Of a DNA stretch of 64,000 bases, positions 1 to 7,566 are shown one piece after another; position 1 is the first letter of the stretch, and each line of letters starts with the position of its first letter. A program made the position numbers and the translations under genes. Source of the DNA: Paenibacillus sp. FSL W8-0186 (GTDB lineage: Bacteria > Bacillota > Bacilli > Paenibacillales > Paenibacillaceae). A model generated the notes under the pieces. That model did no database searches and was not told the origin of the DNA. It worked only from the letters and a program-made list of their open reading frames with translations. The DNA is taken from positions 3,403,001 to 3,467,000 of the forward strand of contig NZ_CP150207.1 of NCBI RefSeq assembly GCF_037969765.1, in the 5' to 3' direction.

Positions 1-173
1 GTCGCAAGACCGATTTCAGGAGCTATGTCTTTGACGAGCATGAAAACATCTTCCGCACTAAGATGATCGTCTTCGTTCTCGAGCAATATCCGTACCGTAG
101 CTTCCCGTTGGGGCGTCAATTTGTAACCCTGGGATTGTAACTGCTGCTTGATTTTGTCGATCTTTGCTTCCAT
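1..173 (-). CDS. fur: Ferric uptake regulator Fur, N-terminal part (cut by window edge)
   Basis: Only the first 57 codons are inside the window; the rest lies beyond base 1. The protein begins MEAKIDKIKQQL and carries the LTPQRE motif and the SAEDVFMLV helix typical of the winged-helix DNA-binding domain of Fur family repressors, which sense Fe2+ and repress iron-uptake genes. The start at 173 is preceded by a strong GGGGGAGGG ribosome binding site. Position next to spoIIM matches the B. subtilis order and favours Fur over its paralogues PerR and Zur; a clear Zur is found elsewhere in the window. The C-terminal metal-binding half cannot be inspected. Confidence 0.85.
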   Translation of the reverse strand, partial: MEAKIDKIKQQLQSQGYKLTPQREATVRILLENEDDHLSAEDVFMLVKDIAPEIGLA

Positions 174-231
174 GTTCTCCCTCCCCCAGGAATCGCCGCT
201 CATTGATCTAATATCTACAATCGCTTCTTTC

Positions 232-261
232 ATTATAGGGGGTGTCAATCAACAAAGTCAA
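232..261 (-). promoter_or_regulatory. Probable sigma-A promoter of fur
   Basis: On the minus strand TTGACT (261-256) and TATAAT (237-232) are separated by 18 bases, about 60 bases upstream of the fur start and just downstream of the spoIIM stop. No convincing Fur or PerR operator was recognised around it. Confidence 0.6.
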
Positions 262-269
262 ACATTTTA

Positions 270-911
270 CTAGAGTGTCAGGCTGGATTCAAGCATCGGG
301 GTGACCCATGCCATCATCACTGGGGTTACCCACGTTTCGAAAGACGAGGCAGCCAGCATCATTAGACCCAAAGCCATGGTCACCCCTGTATAATTCACAA
401 AAGGCCCAGCAACACTGCCGCTGCGGTTCATGAGCACTCTGCTGCGGATAATATTCAGCGAAAAACCGATAGCAGCGACGCTGCTGATCAACAGCACCGG
501 TATAATGATTAAATTATGCGGAGCAACGGACACCAGGGCGAACAGCAGCCCTTTCCAGGTAAATTGGCCGACGAGACAGCCAACCGTAAACCCGATTAGA
601 ACCCCCTTCAGGAAGTCCAAAATAAGAATGCCCGGCAATCCGATGACTGATAAGCCGAGCAGCCAGATCAAACCAAGCCATTTCAAATGCAGGACGGCGA
701 CCTCCCAAAATGCCATCGGGTGAAAACCGGCTCCACCTTCGTTAATGGAAATGAAGAAATTGCCCAAATACCGGGACAAGTCCTGCTGCTGCTCTAACGT
801 CAGGGCATTGACCATTAAGGCGCCAAACACAACCCCCATGAGAAAGAGCACCGAAACGAACACATAAATAGGGGTTTGATCCTTAAGCGCATAACGAAAA
901 GGCCGAATCAT
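270..911 (-). CDS. spoIIM: Stage II sporulation protein M
   Basis: SpoIIM is a mother-cell membrane protein that scaffolds the SpoIID-SpoIIM-SpoIIP peptidoglycan-remodelling machine driving engulfment of the forespore. The 213-residue product has the usual family length and about five hydrophobic segments (roughly residues 18-40, 75-98, 100-120, 125-150 and 175-195) with the SpoIIM-type G-x-P-rich central region (PGILILDFLKGV). ATG at 911 has an AAGGAG ribosome binding site. The following gene downstream is fur, as in B. subtilis. Upstream, TTCATATTT resembles a sigma-E -35 element but the matching -10 is poor, so the promoter is left uncalled. Confidence 0.93.
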   Translation of the reverse strand: MIRPFRYALKDQTPIYVFVSVLFLMGVVFGALMVNALTLEQQQDLSRYLGNFFISINEGGAGFHPMAFWEVAVLHLKWLGLIWLLGLSVIGLPGILILDFLKGVLIGFTVGCLVGQFTWKGLLFALVSVAPHNLIIIPVLLISSVAAIGFSLNIIRSRVLMNRSGSVAGPFVNYTGVTMALGLMMLAASSFETWVTPVMMAWVTPMLESSLTL

Positions 912-998
912 GCAGGCAACTCCTTTCCATGTTCACATTGTTTACACAGAGATAACCCTTTACTAGTAAAAATATGAACAAGCCTGCCCGCTTATGCC

Positions 999-2231
999 CT
1001 ATTCGCCAAAACCTTTCGCCGTGTCGACTTTGCCGTACGTCCCTCCGCCGCCCGAGGTTAGGGCGAGCCGTCCATCACGTGCAGCGGCGATACTCCCGGC
1101 CAGATCCCCGCCGACTACCCCCGCCAGCTCTTGCTCGGAAACCCGGTGCAAAATATTCATCTCCGTTCCAAAGGCCCGGAGCAGCGCTTCAAATTTCGCA
1201 GGTCCAAGACCCGGAATGAACTCAAGCGGCACCTGGTAATGATACGGAGGCCGGTGCGCAGGTACGGCAGGTTCAGATCGGTCGGCAATCGAGCGGATGC
1301 GATCCTGCACGCCCCGAACGAGCTTGGCCGAGCCGCAATACGGGCAGCGTTCAACAGCGGCTTCTGCCTCATCGATGATATAGCTGCAGCCGCCGCAAAA
1401 TGTCCGGTGATACTTGCCGAGCCGCGGATTCAAGCCGTAATTGGCGGCAATTCGTCTGCCTTCCTTCATGCCAAGCGCCTTCTGAAATTCGCAGTAATTC
1501 GGCCGGGCCATCCGCAGCTCATTGTATTCCCTGCCGATCTTCCCTAAGGAATGGGCGTCCGAATTCGTCAGAATCGGGTAAGGGTCAAGCTCGCTAAGCA
1601 AGCCAGCCATCTCGGTATCCGCGCTCAAGCCAAGCTCAACAGCACTGACCAGCTCGAGGTCCATCACCTCCGCCATTCGCGGGGCACAGCTTCCGTAAAT
1701 GCTGCGGTGGGGCGTGAAAATATGTGCCGGAATAACCATGCCGCCCCGGTCATAGACCTCTTTCTGCAGCTCCCGAGCGGGAACGTAGACACGCTGCGAG
1801 CTCAAATGTACGTTCTTCATGTGCTTATCCAGCCATTTTGTGAAGGACTTCATTTGCTCCAGGCTGGGGTAAAATACAAGCAAATGGGCCGGTCCCATCC
1901 CCGGCTCGCGGATTTCCAGCTCGCTGCCGAGCAGGATCGTCGTTCCGCCGTAGGCAATTCCGCCCTCCTGAAGTTCCTTCATCTCCCCGGCCTGCAAATA
2001 ATCATCGATATCCCTCTGCACGCCGGGAGAATGGCAGTCGATGATTCCAATGAGAGAGATCCCTTTGCGCTCCTCTGCTTCCTTGGCGATATTGCCAAAC
2101 GTCAAATTCCGGCTGCCGCTGATTTTAACCGGATTTCCCGCGTTTGTCCGCCCAATATGCACGTGAAGATCGGCATAATACGCCCCTAAAGAACTGCTCA
2201 TATCATTTGAATTTGCTGTGCTGGTTGCCAT
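999..2231 (-). CDS. Endonuclease Q-like PHP-domain DNA repair nuclease
   Basis: This 410-residue protein resembles the EndoQ family, whose studied members nick DNA 5' of deaminated bases such as uracil and hypoxanthine. Visible features: an N-terminal PHP metal site (DLHVHIG near residue 22, DCHSPG near 67, GSELEIREPG near 102, PAHIFTPH, and TNSDAHS near 223), a zinc ribbon with CGGC and CPYCG about residues 287-307, and a C-terminal helix-hairpin-helix (FIPGLGPAKFEALL). The gene starts 2 bases after the nudF stop, so the two are probably cotranscribed; a damaged-base nuclease beside a nucleotide-pool Nudix enzyme is a plausible pairing. The tail is Gly-rich and of unclear role. A further in-frame ATG (MSSSLG, residue 11) could be the true start. 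Confidence 0.85.
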   Translation of the reverse strand: MATSTANSNDMSSSLGAYYADLHVHIGRTNAGNPVKISGSRNLTFGNIAKEAEERKGISLIGIIDCHSPGVQRDIDDYLQAGEMKELQEGGIAYGGTTILLGSELEIREPGMGPAHLLVFYPSLEQMKSFTKWLDKHMKNVHLSSQRVYVPARELQKEVYDRGGMVIPAHIFTPHRSIYGSCAPRMAEVMDLELVSAVELGLSADTEMAGLLSELDPYPILTNSDAHSLGKIGREYNELRMARPNYCEFQKALGMKEGRRIAANYGLNPRLGKYHRTFCGGCSYIIDEAEAAVERCPYCGSAKLVRGVQDRIRSIADRSEPAVPAHRPPYHYQVPLEFIPGLGPAKFEALLRAFGTEMNILHRVSEQELAGVVGGDLAGSIAAARDGRLALTSGGGGTYGKVDTAKGFGE

Positions 2232-2233
2232 GC

Positions 2234-2803
2234 CTACGCACCCTTATTGGCATGATCGCCGGCCATTTTTTGCTGCCAAATATATGCGGCCAAAATCGTC
2301 TTCGCATCGGAAATTCGGCCTTCCGCGATGTATTGCTGTGTTTCCGCGAACGTAGCTTCAATGATTTCCAGAAATTCATCCTCGTCTGGCGAGGCATTGC
2401 CTGCCTTCAGATCCTCCGCCAAATACAGATGGATAAGCTCATCCGCGAATCCTGGCGACGTGTAGAAGGAATGCAGCAGGGAAAGCCTGCTGCAGCGATA
2501 GCCTGTCTCTTCCTCCAGCTCGCGTCTTGCCGCCTCCATCGGATCTTCGCCATGCTCCAGCTTGCCGGCGGGAATCTCCAGCTCGCAGCGCCCCAGCGCT
2601 TGGCGATACTGGTCGACGAGCAGCAGCCGTCCTTCATGGACGGCGAGTACCGCTACAGCGCCGGGATGTTTGACAATTTCGCGTTTCCCTTCCGTCCCGT
2701 CTGGCAGCTGTACGGTATCTACCTGCAGCGAGATCACTTTCCCTGTAAAAATATGCTCCGTAGATACGGTGGTTTCTTTTAATTTATCGTTTGATGATGT
2801 CAT
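2234..2803 (-). CDS. nudF: ADP-ribose pyrophosphatase, Nudix family
   Basis: A 189-residue Nudix hydrolase of the NudF type, expected to cleave ADP-ribose to AMP and ribose 5-phosphate. The Nudix box is visible as G-x5-E-x7-REL-x-EE-x-G around residues 84-106 (core AARRELEEETG), followed by the YTSPGFADE segment characteristic of ADP-ribose-type enzymes. An upstream in-frame start exists at 2827 (8 more residues), but ATG at 2803 has AGGAGG six bases away and is chosen. It shares an intergenic region of about 90 bases with the divergent mciZ. Confidence 0.92.
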   Translation of the reverse strand: MTSSNDKLKETTVSTEHIFTGKVISLQVDTVQLPDGTEGKREIVKHPGAVAVLAVHEGRLLLVDQYRQALGRCELEIPAGKLEHGEDPMEAARRELEEETGYRCSRLSLLHSFYTSPGFADELIHLYLAEDLKAGNASPDEDEFLEIIEATFAETQQYIAEGRISDAKTILAAYIWQQKMAGDHANKGA

Positions 2804-2827
2804 GGAAATCCTCCTAATGATTAACAA

Positions 2828-2856
2828 TCATAACTTGTCCAAGATGAACATATGGT
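2828..2856 (+). promoter_or_regulatory. Candidate sigma-E promoter of mciZ
   Basis: TCATAAC (2828-2834) and CATATGGT (2849-2856) are 14 bases apart, the spacing used by sigma-E promoters. The -10 is a partial match to CATACAnT. B. subtilis mciZ is a sigma-E gene, which makes the reading reasonable but unproven. Confidence 0.35.
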
Positions 2857-2893
2857 GTTATTATACCAAACCCCAACAAGGAGGGCACCGCTG

Positions 2894-3058
2894 ATGAAGA
2901 GCTATATCTCGGACAATTCTCTTCGCGCGCAGGGCAAAGCCTGGCAAATCCGCATCCTGCTTAACCAATGGCAAAAACAATCCGGTCCAGCATGCAAAGT
3001 AATGGATCTTATCGCTTCGCGGCAGCAATTGAACCCGAAGGTGAGCGGCCGTGAATAG
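2894..3058 (+). CDS. mciZ: MciZ-like inhibitor of Z-ring formation
   Basis: A 54-residue ORF with an AAGGAGGG ribosome binding site (2877-2884). The product contains GKAWQIRILLNQW followed by a short VMDLIA helix, closely paralleling the GKAWEIRAKLKEY...VKDWI pattern of B. subtilis MciZ, a 40-residue peptide that binds the C-terminal domain of FtsZ, caps filament ends and blocks division in the sporulating mother cell. Location beside nudF agrees with that assignment. The N-terminal ten residues and the C-terminal tail are longer than in B. subtilis. Its stop overlaps the GTG start of the next gene, so translation of the two is likely coupled. Confidence 0.75.
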   Translation: MKSYISDNSLRAQGKAWQIRILLNQWQKQSGPACKVMDLIASRQQLNPKVSGRE

Positions 3059-4031
3059 AAATGAGTTATGCGAATCTGCTGCGGAGACGACCATTTCTGC
3101 GGATCTGCCTGCCGCCGAACGGCTGATGCAAATCGGGCTGAACCTGCGGCTTACTCAGGGCAGCAGCGACGACGAAATTGCCTTATCACTGTGGGATGTG
3201 ATTGAGCAGGACAAGCTGCCTGGCGGCCGCAAGCTTCTTGTTCTTGTGCTGCATCAGCTGGGGGCATACGATAGCGCTTCTGCTTGGCTTACTCCTGACA
3301 TGTTTGCAGATCAACAACTACAGCTTGTCCATGCGGAAATTTTGCTCCGATCCGGAGAAGCAGCACAAGCTCTTTCCTTTATTGAGGACTGCTTAACTCC
3401 AGCAACGCGGGAGGACGCGGATTTTTGGGATCAAATGAGCCGCTTGTCCGATCTTTCCCGCCTCATGGCGCAGCGGGATTATGACTGGAATAAGGCTGAT
3501 TTGTATCGTTTAGCCGGTCTAATTAACCTTGCGATAAAGCTTGGCCATACAGAAACCGCCTTGCAGCTCGCCGGCTCGGAAGTCGATTTGCAATATCTCC
3601 TCATTAGCGCGCTTTATCAAGAAGGCTACATAGAGGCGGCCAAGCGCCTTTTGTGCAGGCTGCCCGATCCGCTGTTGCTGGGCTCGCTGCAGCTGTACCG
3701 GGAAATTGCCTTTATATCTGCTGAAATGCTGCATGATGAAGGCTGCTACGAGAAGGCTTGCCGCATTTTCGAAACGCTGATCAGGCAAGCCCCGGAAATG
3801 GCGCGTGCGCGGTTTGGCGCTGCTTCCTGCTATTTGCATCAAACTATGGACAACTTAGTCAAACGCATCGAGCTGTACCATCCCTCCGAAGAAGAACAGC
3901 GTAAAATCGATAAATATCTGGACACGCTTCAGCAGACCTTGCTCACGCTAGAGAAGTCGAACTGGCACACAACCTGGACTCCCGTACAGCAAAAAAATAT
4001 TGGAGGGCGTGACAAACTGCCGCTGAATTAG
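3051..4031 (+). CDS. Uncharacterised helical-repeat (TPR-like) protein
   Basis: The family is not recognised. The 326-residue product is rich in paired helices of TPR flavour, for example LVHAEILLRSGEAAQALSF near residue 90, LISALYQEGYIEAAKRLL near 185 and AEMLHDEGCYEKACRIFE near 225, with Ala and Leu at the usual packing positions. No signal peptide, membrane segment or catalytic motif is evident, so a cytoplasmic protein-protein interaction role is the most that can be inferred. GTG at 3051 overlaps the mciZ stop and has AAGGTGAG upstream; the overlap suggests coupled expression with mciZ, possibly in the mother cell. No convincing terminator follows. Confidence 0.75.
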   Translation: MNRNELCESAAETTISADLPAAERLMQIGLNLRLTQGSSDDEIALSLWDVIEQDKLPGGRKLLVLVLHQLGAYDSASAWLTPDMFADQQLQLVHAEILLRSGEAAQALSFIEDCLTPATREDADFWDQMSRLSDLSRLMAQRDYDWNKADLYRLAGLINLAIKLGHTETALQLAGSEVDLQYLLISALYQEGYIEAAKRLLCRLPDPLLLGSLQLYREIAFISAEMLHDEGCYEKACRIFETLIRQAPEMARARFGAASCYLHQTMDNLVKRIELYHPSEEEQRKIDKYLDTLQQTLLTLEKSNWHTTWTPVQQKNIGGRDKLPLN

Positions 4032-4111
4032 AGTGCAAAAAGGCGCCCTCGCGACAACTTCGCTTAAAGTTATCAGGACACCTTGTATGCAGAAAACATT
4101 TGCTTATTGGC

Positions 4112-5239
4112 TTATGAATTTACCGTTTGCGCAACGATCTCCAGCGCGTATTCGGCGATTTTCACAATGTCATCGGCCTTAATTCGCTCATTTGTTGTAT
4201 GAATCTCCTCGTATCCTACTGCAAGATTAACCGTAGGAACGCCGAATCCGTTCATGATATTAGCGTCGCTGCCCCCGCCGGAGGTAAAGGTTCTACCGGA
4301 AAGCCCCAGCTTGCCTGCAGCCCGTTTGGCCAACTGGACAACGGCATCCTGTGCTCCAAGATGGAACCCGGGATAAATAATATCGCTTCTAAACTCCCCT
4401 CTGGCTCCGAAATCACTGCAGGCCGTATCGACGGCTTCCTTCATCAGCGCCAGCTGCTTATCCACCTTTTCCCGCGACAGGCTGCGTGCTTCGGCATACA
4501 GCTTCGCGTAATCAGTAACGACATTCGTTGGTCCGCCGCCTTCGAATTTGCCGATGTTGGCCGTCGTTTCTTCGTCAATGCGCCCCAGCTTCATGCGGGC
4601 AATCGCCTTGCCGGCGACCTGGATCGCACTGATTCCATCCTCCGGATTAACGCCGGCATGCGCGGATTTGCCGAATATTTCAATCTCGATGCGCGCCTGG
4701 GTTGGCGCCCCCACACAGATTGAACCTACTTCTCCGTTCGAATCGATTGCAAAGCCGAAGCGGGAGTCCAGCAAGCTGCGATCCATAGCTCTGGCGCCAA
4801 GCAATCCAGACTCTTCTCCAGCGGTAATGACAAACTGGATCTTTCCGTGCGGCAGCTGCCGCTCCTGCAGCACTTGAATGATCTCAAGCAGCGCGGCCAG
4901 TCCTGCTTTGTCATCGGCGCCAAGAATCGTTGTTCCATCACTGCGTATCCAGCCGTCCTCGCCAATGACAGGTTTGATGCCTTTGCCCGGCGCCACGGTG
5001 TCCATATGGCAGGTGAACAGGAATGGCTGTGCTTGAACGCCTGGTCTTGCCTGCAATGTTGCCACGATGTTGCCGGCGCCGTGTCCGGTCCGTTTCATGG
5101 AGTCGTCTTCCACCACATGCAGTCCTAGCTCCGCAAATTTCGTTTTCAAATAATCGGCAATATTCCGTTCGTCCTTCGTCTCGCTGTCGATTTGCACTAA
5201 TTCCACAAATTGTGCGATGATTCTGTCCTTGTTAATCAC
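4112..5239 (-). CDS. M20 family metallopeptidase, tripeptidase T-like
   Basis: A 375-residue dinuclear zinc peptidase of the M20 family, similar to B. subtilis YqjE and to PepT. Metal ligands and neighbours are visible: FTCHMDTV (about residue 75), ILGADDKAG (about 108), the catalytic TAGEESGLLG (about 142), AIDSNGEVG (about 167) and GGGSDAN near 317, with a central lid domain (SAHAGVNPEDGISA) that dimerises in relatives. No signal peptide, so it acts on cytoplasmic peptides or N-acyl amino acids; the true substrate is unknown. Start is GTG at 5239 with GAGGAAA upstream. Convergent with the TPR-like gene. Confidence 0.88.
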   Translation of the reverse strand: MINKDRIIAQFVELVQIDSETKDERNIADYLKTKFAELGLHVVEDDSMKRTGHGAGNIVATLQARPGVQAQPFLFTCHMDTVAPGKGIKPVIGEDGWIRSDGTTILGADDKAGLAALLEIIQVLQERQLPHGKIQFVITAGEESGLLGARAMDRSLLDSRFGFAIDSNGEVGSICVGAPTQARIEIEIFGKSAHAGVNPEDGISAIQVAGKAIARMKLGRIDEETTANIGKFEGGGPTNVVTDYAKLYAEARSLSREKVDKQLALMKEAVDTACSDFGARGEFRSDIIYPGFHLGAQDAVVQLAKRAAGKLGLSGRTFTSGGGSDANIMNGFGVPTVNLAVGYEEIHTTNERIKADDIVKIAEYALEIVAQTVNS

Positions 5240-5316
5240 TGGACTTTCCTCGCTTTCTCTTTTGCGCTAATATTAATGAATAGAGGTCAAGTACATGTAA
5301 AGGAGCTTTGCGATTC

Positions 5317-5418
5317 ATGATGCAAAAAAAATGGTTCAAAGTCGTCGTTTATCTTATGCTATTCGCAATGATCGGTTCTACGCTGCTTGCGCTGCTCGAA
5401 CCGCTGCTGTTCCGCTAG
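5317..5418 (+). CDS. prli42: Prli42-like stressosome-associated membrane miniprotein
   Basis: A 33-residue ORF (MMQKKWFKVVVYLML...) with an AAGGAG site 12 bases upstream. It is one basic N-terminus followed by a single transmembrane helix; the pattern K-V-V-V-Y-L-M-L-x-x-M-x-x-S-T-L-L matches Prli42, the small protein shown in Listeria to tether the stressosome to the membrane and relay oxidative stress to sigma-B. It lies between the M20 peptidase and lipB on the opposite strand and is too short for routine gene finders. Whether this organism has RsbR-type stressosome partners cannot be seen here. Confidence 0.75.
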   Translation: MMQKKWFKVVVYLMLFAMIGSTLLALLEPLLFR

Positions 5419-5421
5419 AGC

Positions 5422-6114
5422 TTATGACTCCCAGTGCTCCTTGTACTCGGAGATTTGAAACACTTCATTGAAATAAGGCAATATTTCACGGGCCACCTGC
5501 TCTACGGAGAAGGCCAGCCCGGTTATGTCCTCCAACGAGGTCACGCCATATTCCTGAATGCCGCAGGGGATGATGCCGCGAAAGCCATCCTCCTGAATCC
5601 CGGATTTGACGTTGAAGGCAAAGCCGTGGCTTGTGATAAATCCTTTTCTCCGGCGGCATTTATTGAATTTCACGCCAATGGCGGCAATTTTAACATCTCC
5701 TACCCATACCCCGGTATAGCCCTGCTTTCGCGAGCCAGAAATGCCATACCGCGCTAAGTAGTTTATGATGACCTGCTCGATATCCCGAAGATATCCGTGC
5801 AGATCGATCCCCAGATTTCCATCCAGCCAAAGCAGCGGGTAGCCGACGAGCTGGCCCGGTCCATGGTATGTAATATCTCCCCCCCGATCGATTTCAAACA
5901 GGGAAATTCCTCGTTCCTTCAGCTGCTCGGGGCTGAGCAGCAAATGCTCCGGATGGCGCGAAGAGCCGATCGTATACGTTGGCGGATGCTGAAGAAGCAG
6001 CAGGTGCCCCTGCTGCTGTCCTTCGTCGATGGCCTTCACGATCTCTTTTTGCCTATTCCAGGCCTCTCCGTATTCCATCATCGGGAAATATCTGACTTCC
6101 AAGGAATTCGTCAT
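5422..6114 (-). CDS. lipB: Octanoyltransferase LipB
   Basis: LipB moves octanoyl groups from acyl carrier protein to the lipoyl domains of 2-oxoacid dehydrogenases and GcvH, the first step of lipoate assembly. The 230-residue product carries RGGDITYHGPGQLVGYP (about 75-91), the catalytic Lys in VKIAAIG, SHGFAFNV, and the catalytic Cys in IIPCGI. ATG at 6114 is preferred because AAAGG lies ten bases upstream; longer in-frame starts at 6123 and 6153 have poorer spacing. It follows bkdB by about 46 bases, so the enzyme is probably cotranscribed with one of its substrates. B. subtilis uses LipM and LipL instead of LipB. Confidence 0.93.
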   Translation of the reverse strand: MTNSLEVRYFPMMEYGEAWNRQKEIVKAIDEGQQQGHLLLLQHPPTYTIGSSRHPEHLLLSPEQLKERGISLFEIDRGGDITYHGPGQLVGYPLLWLDGNLGIDLHGYLRDIEQVIINYLARYGISGSRKQGYTGVWVGDVKIAAIGVKFNKCRRRKGFITSHGFAFNVKSGIQEDGFRGIIPCGIQEYGVTSLEDITGLAFSVEQVAREILPYFNEVFQISEYKEHWES

Positions 6115-6160
6115 ACGGTTCATCGCCTTTCTCGGATTCATGAAGACTCGCATTATAAAT

Positions 6161-7549
6161 TTAGTATACCTGCGTATCTAGGGAATAACTCTCCATATTG
6201 TCTTTAACGCGCTGCATGAAACGTCCGCAGATCACCCCATCCAGTATACGATGATCCAGGGACAGACACAAATTCGCCATGGAGCGGACGGCAATCATAT
6301 CATTAATCACGACGGGCTTCTTCACGATCGATTCGAACGTCAGAATCGCCGCTTGCGGATAGTTGATGATCGGCTGAGTCAAAATAGAACCAAACGATCC
6401 GGTATTATTGACGGTAAACGTTCCGCCCTGCATATCATCCAGCTTGAGCTTGCCCGCTCTTACCTTCGTCGCCAATTCTTCGATTTCTCTGGCCAAGCCG
6501 GCAATGTTCTTCTGGTCCGCCTTCTTGATGACAGGCGTCATTACAGAATCCTCTGTGCCGACGGCGAGCGAGATGTTGATATCGCGCTTGACGATAATTT
6601 TATCGACCGCCCACACAGAGTTCATGATCGGATAATCCTTGATGGCACTGACAACCGCTTTGAGCAGGAATGCGAGATAAGTCAGGTTAACGCCTTCTCT
6701 TTTCCTGAATTCGTCCTTCAGCTTATTGCGAAGCTGTACTAAGTTGGTCACATCCACCTCAATCATCATCCAGCCGTGCGGAATTTCCGACACACTTTGC
6801 CGCATACGCGTAGCAATGGTATTCCGGATCGGCGTCACATCGATGAAATACTCCGACCGGTCGCCACCCTCCACCTCAATCGTCGGTATTTTCGGCGTCT
6901 CTGAAAGATGCAGGCCAGAATTGCGTACCTGCTCCGCTGCCGCATTATTAAACTCAGCCGGCGGGGCTGGCGTGGAGACTGGCGCTGCCGGAGAGGTGGC
7001 TGACTGCGCAGGCTGGGGCGCCTGGTAACTGCTCTGTGCCACGGAAGCTGCTGCCGCGCCGCTTCCTTTGTAATTCTCCAGGTAATTCAACACGTCCTTG
7101 CGGGTAATGCGGCCGCCTAGGCCCGTTCCAGAAATCGCCCGCAGGTCTAGCCCGTGCTCCTGTGCCAGCGTCTGGACGGCCGGGGAATAACGGCTCCGCT
7201 GAGACTGATCGCCGTGCGCAGCAGTGGCTGCATCCGTCTGTCCAGCAGAAGCTACCGGGGAATCAACGCCAGTCGCGGCACTAGCCTCTACACCGCCAGC
7301 CGTTTCAATCCGGCAAATGACAGCCCCTACTTCGATTTCCTGCCCTTCTTCCGCTAGCAGCTCGCCCATGACCCCGTCTAAGGTGGACGGAATTTCAGCA
7401 TTCACCTTATCGGTAATAACCTCGCAAATCGGCTCGTACTGCTCGACGGGATCTCCCGGCTTCTTCAGCCATTTGCCGATCGTTGCCGATACGAGCGATT
7501 CCGCAAGCTGTGGCATTACGACATCCTGCAATGTTCTATTTGATGACAT
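6161..7549 (-). CDS. bkdB: Branched-chain 2-oxoacid dehydrogenase E2 (dihydrolipoyl acyltransferase)
   Basis: The E2 core of a 2-oxoacid dehydrogenase complex, transferring acyl groups from the lipoyl arm to CoA. Order of domains in 462 residues: lipoyl domain (about 8-83) with the modified Lys in ITDKVNA, an Ala/Ser/Pro linker, a peripheral subunit-binding domain (SPAVQTLAQEHGLDL...GTGLGGRITRKDV, about 123-160), a second Ala/Pro-rich linker and the acyltransferase domain ending in the active-site SLDHRILDG. ATG at 7549 with GAGGG is chosen over an in-frame start at 7567. It closes the bkdAA-bkdAB-bkdB run; substrate class is inferred from the E1 sequences, and a pyruvate or acetoin complex is less likely. 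Confidence 0.9.
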   Translation of the reverse strand: MSSNRTLQDVVMPQLAESLVSATIGKWLKKPGDPVEQYEPICEVITDKVNAEIPSTLDGVMGELLAEEGQEIEVGAVICRIETAGGVEASAATGVDSPVASAGQTDAATAAHGDQSQRSRYSPAVQTLAQEHGLDLRAISGTGLGGRITRKDVLNYLENYKGSGAAAASVAQSSYQAPQPAQSATSPAAPVSTPAPPAEFNNAAAEQVRNSGLHLSETPKIPTIEVEGGDRSEYFIDVTPIRNTIATRMRQSVSEIPHGWMMIEVDVTNLVQLRNKLKDEFRKREGVNLTYLAFLLKAVVSAIKDYPIMNSVWAVDKIIVKRDINISLAVGTEDSVMTPVIKKADQKNIAGLAREIEELATKVRAGKLKLDDMQGGTFTVNNTGSFGSILTQPIINYPQAAILTFESIVKKPVVINDMIAVRSMANLCLSLDHRILDGVICGRFMQRVKDNMESYSLDTQVY

Positions 7550-7566
7550 ATCGTCCCTCACTCCCA

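Noticed and set aside
4032..4111. Terminator between the TPR-like gene and the M20 peptidase gene
   Set aside because: Only a short AACTT/AAGTT inverted repeat is present, without a GC stem or T-run.
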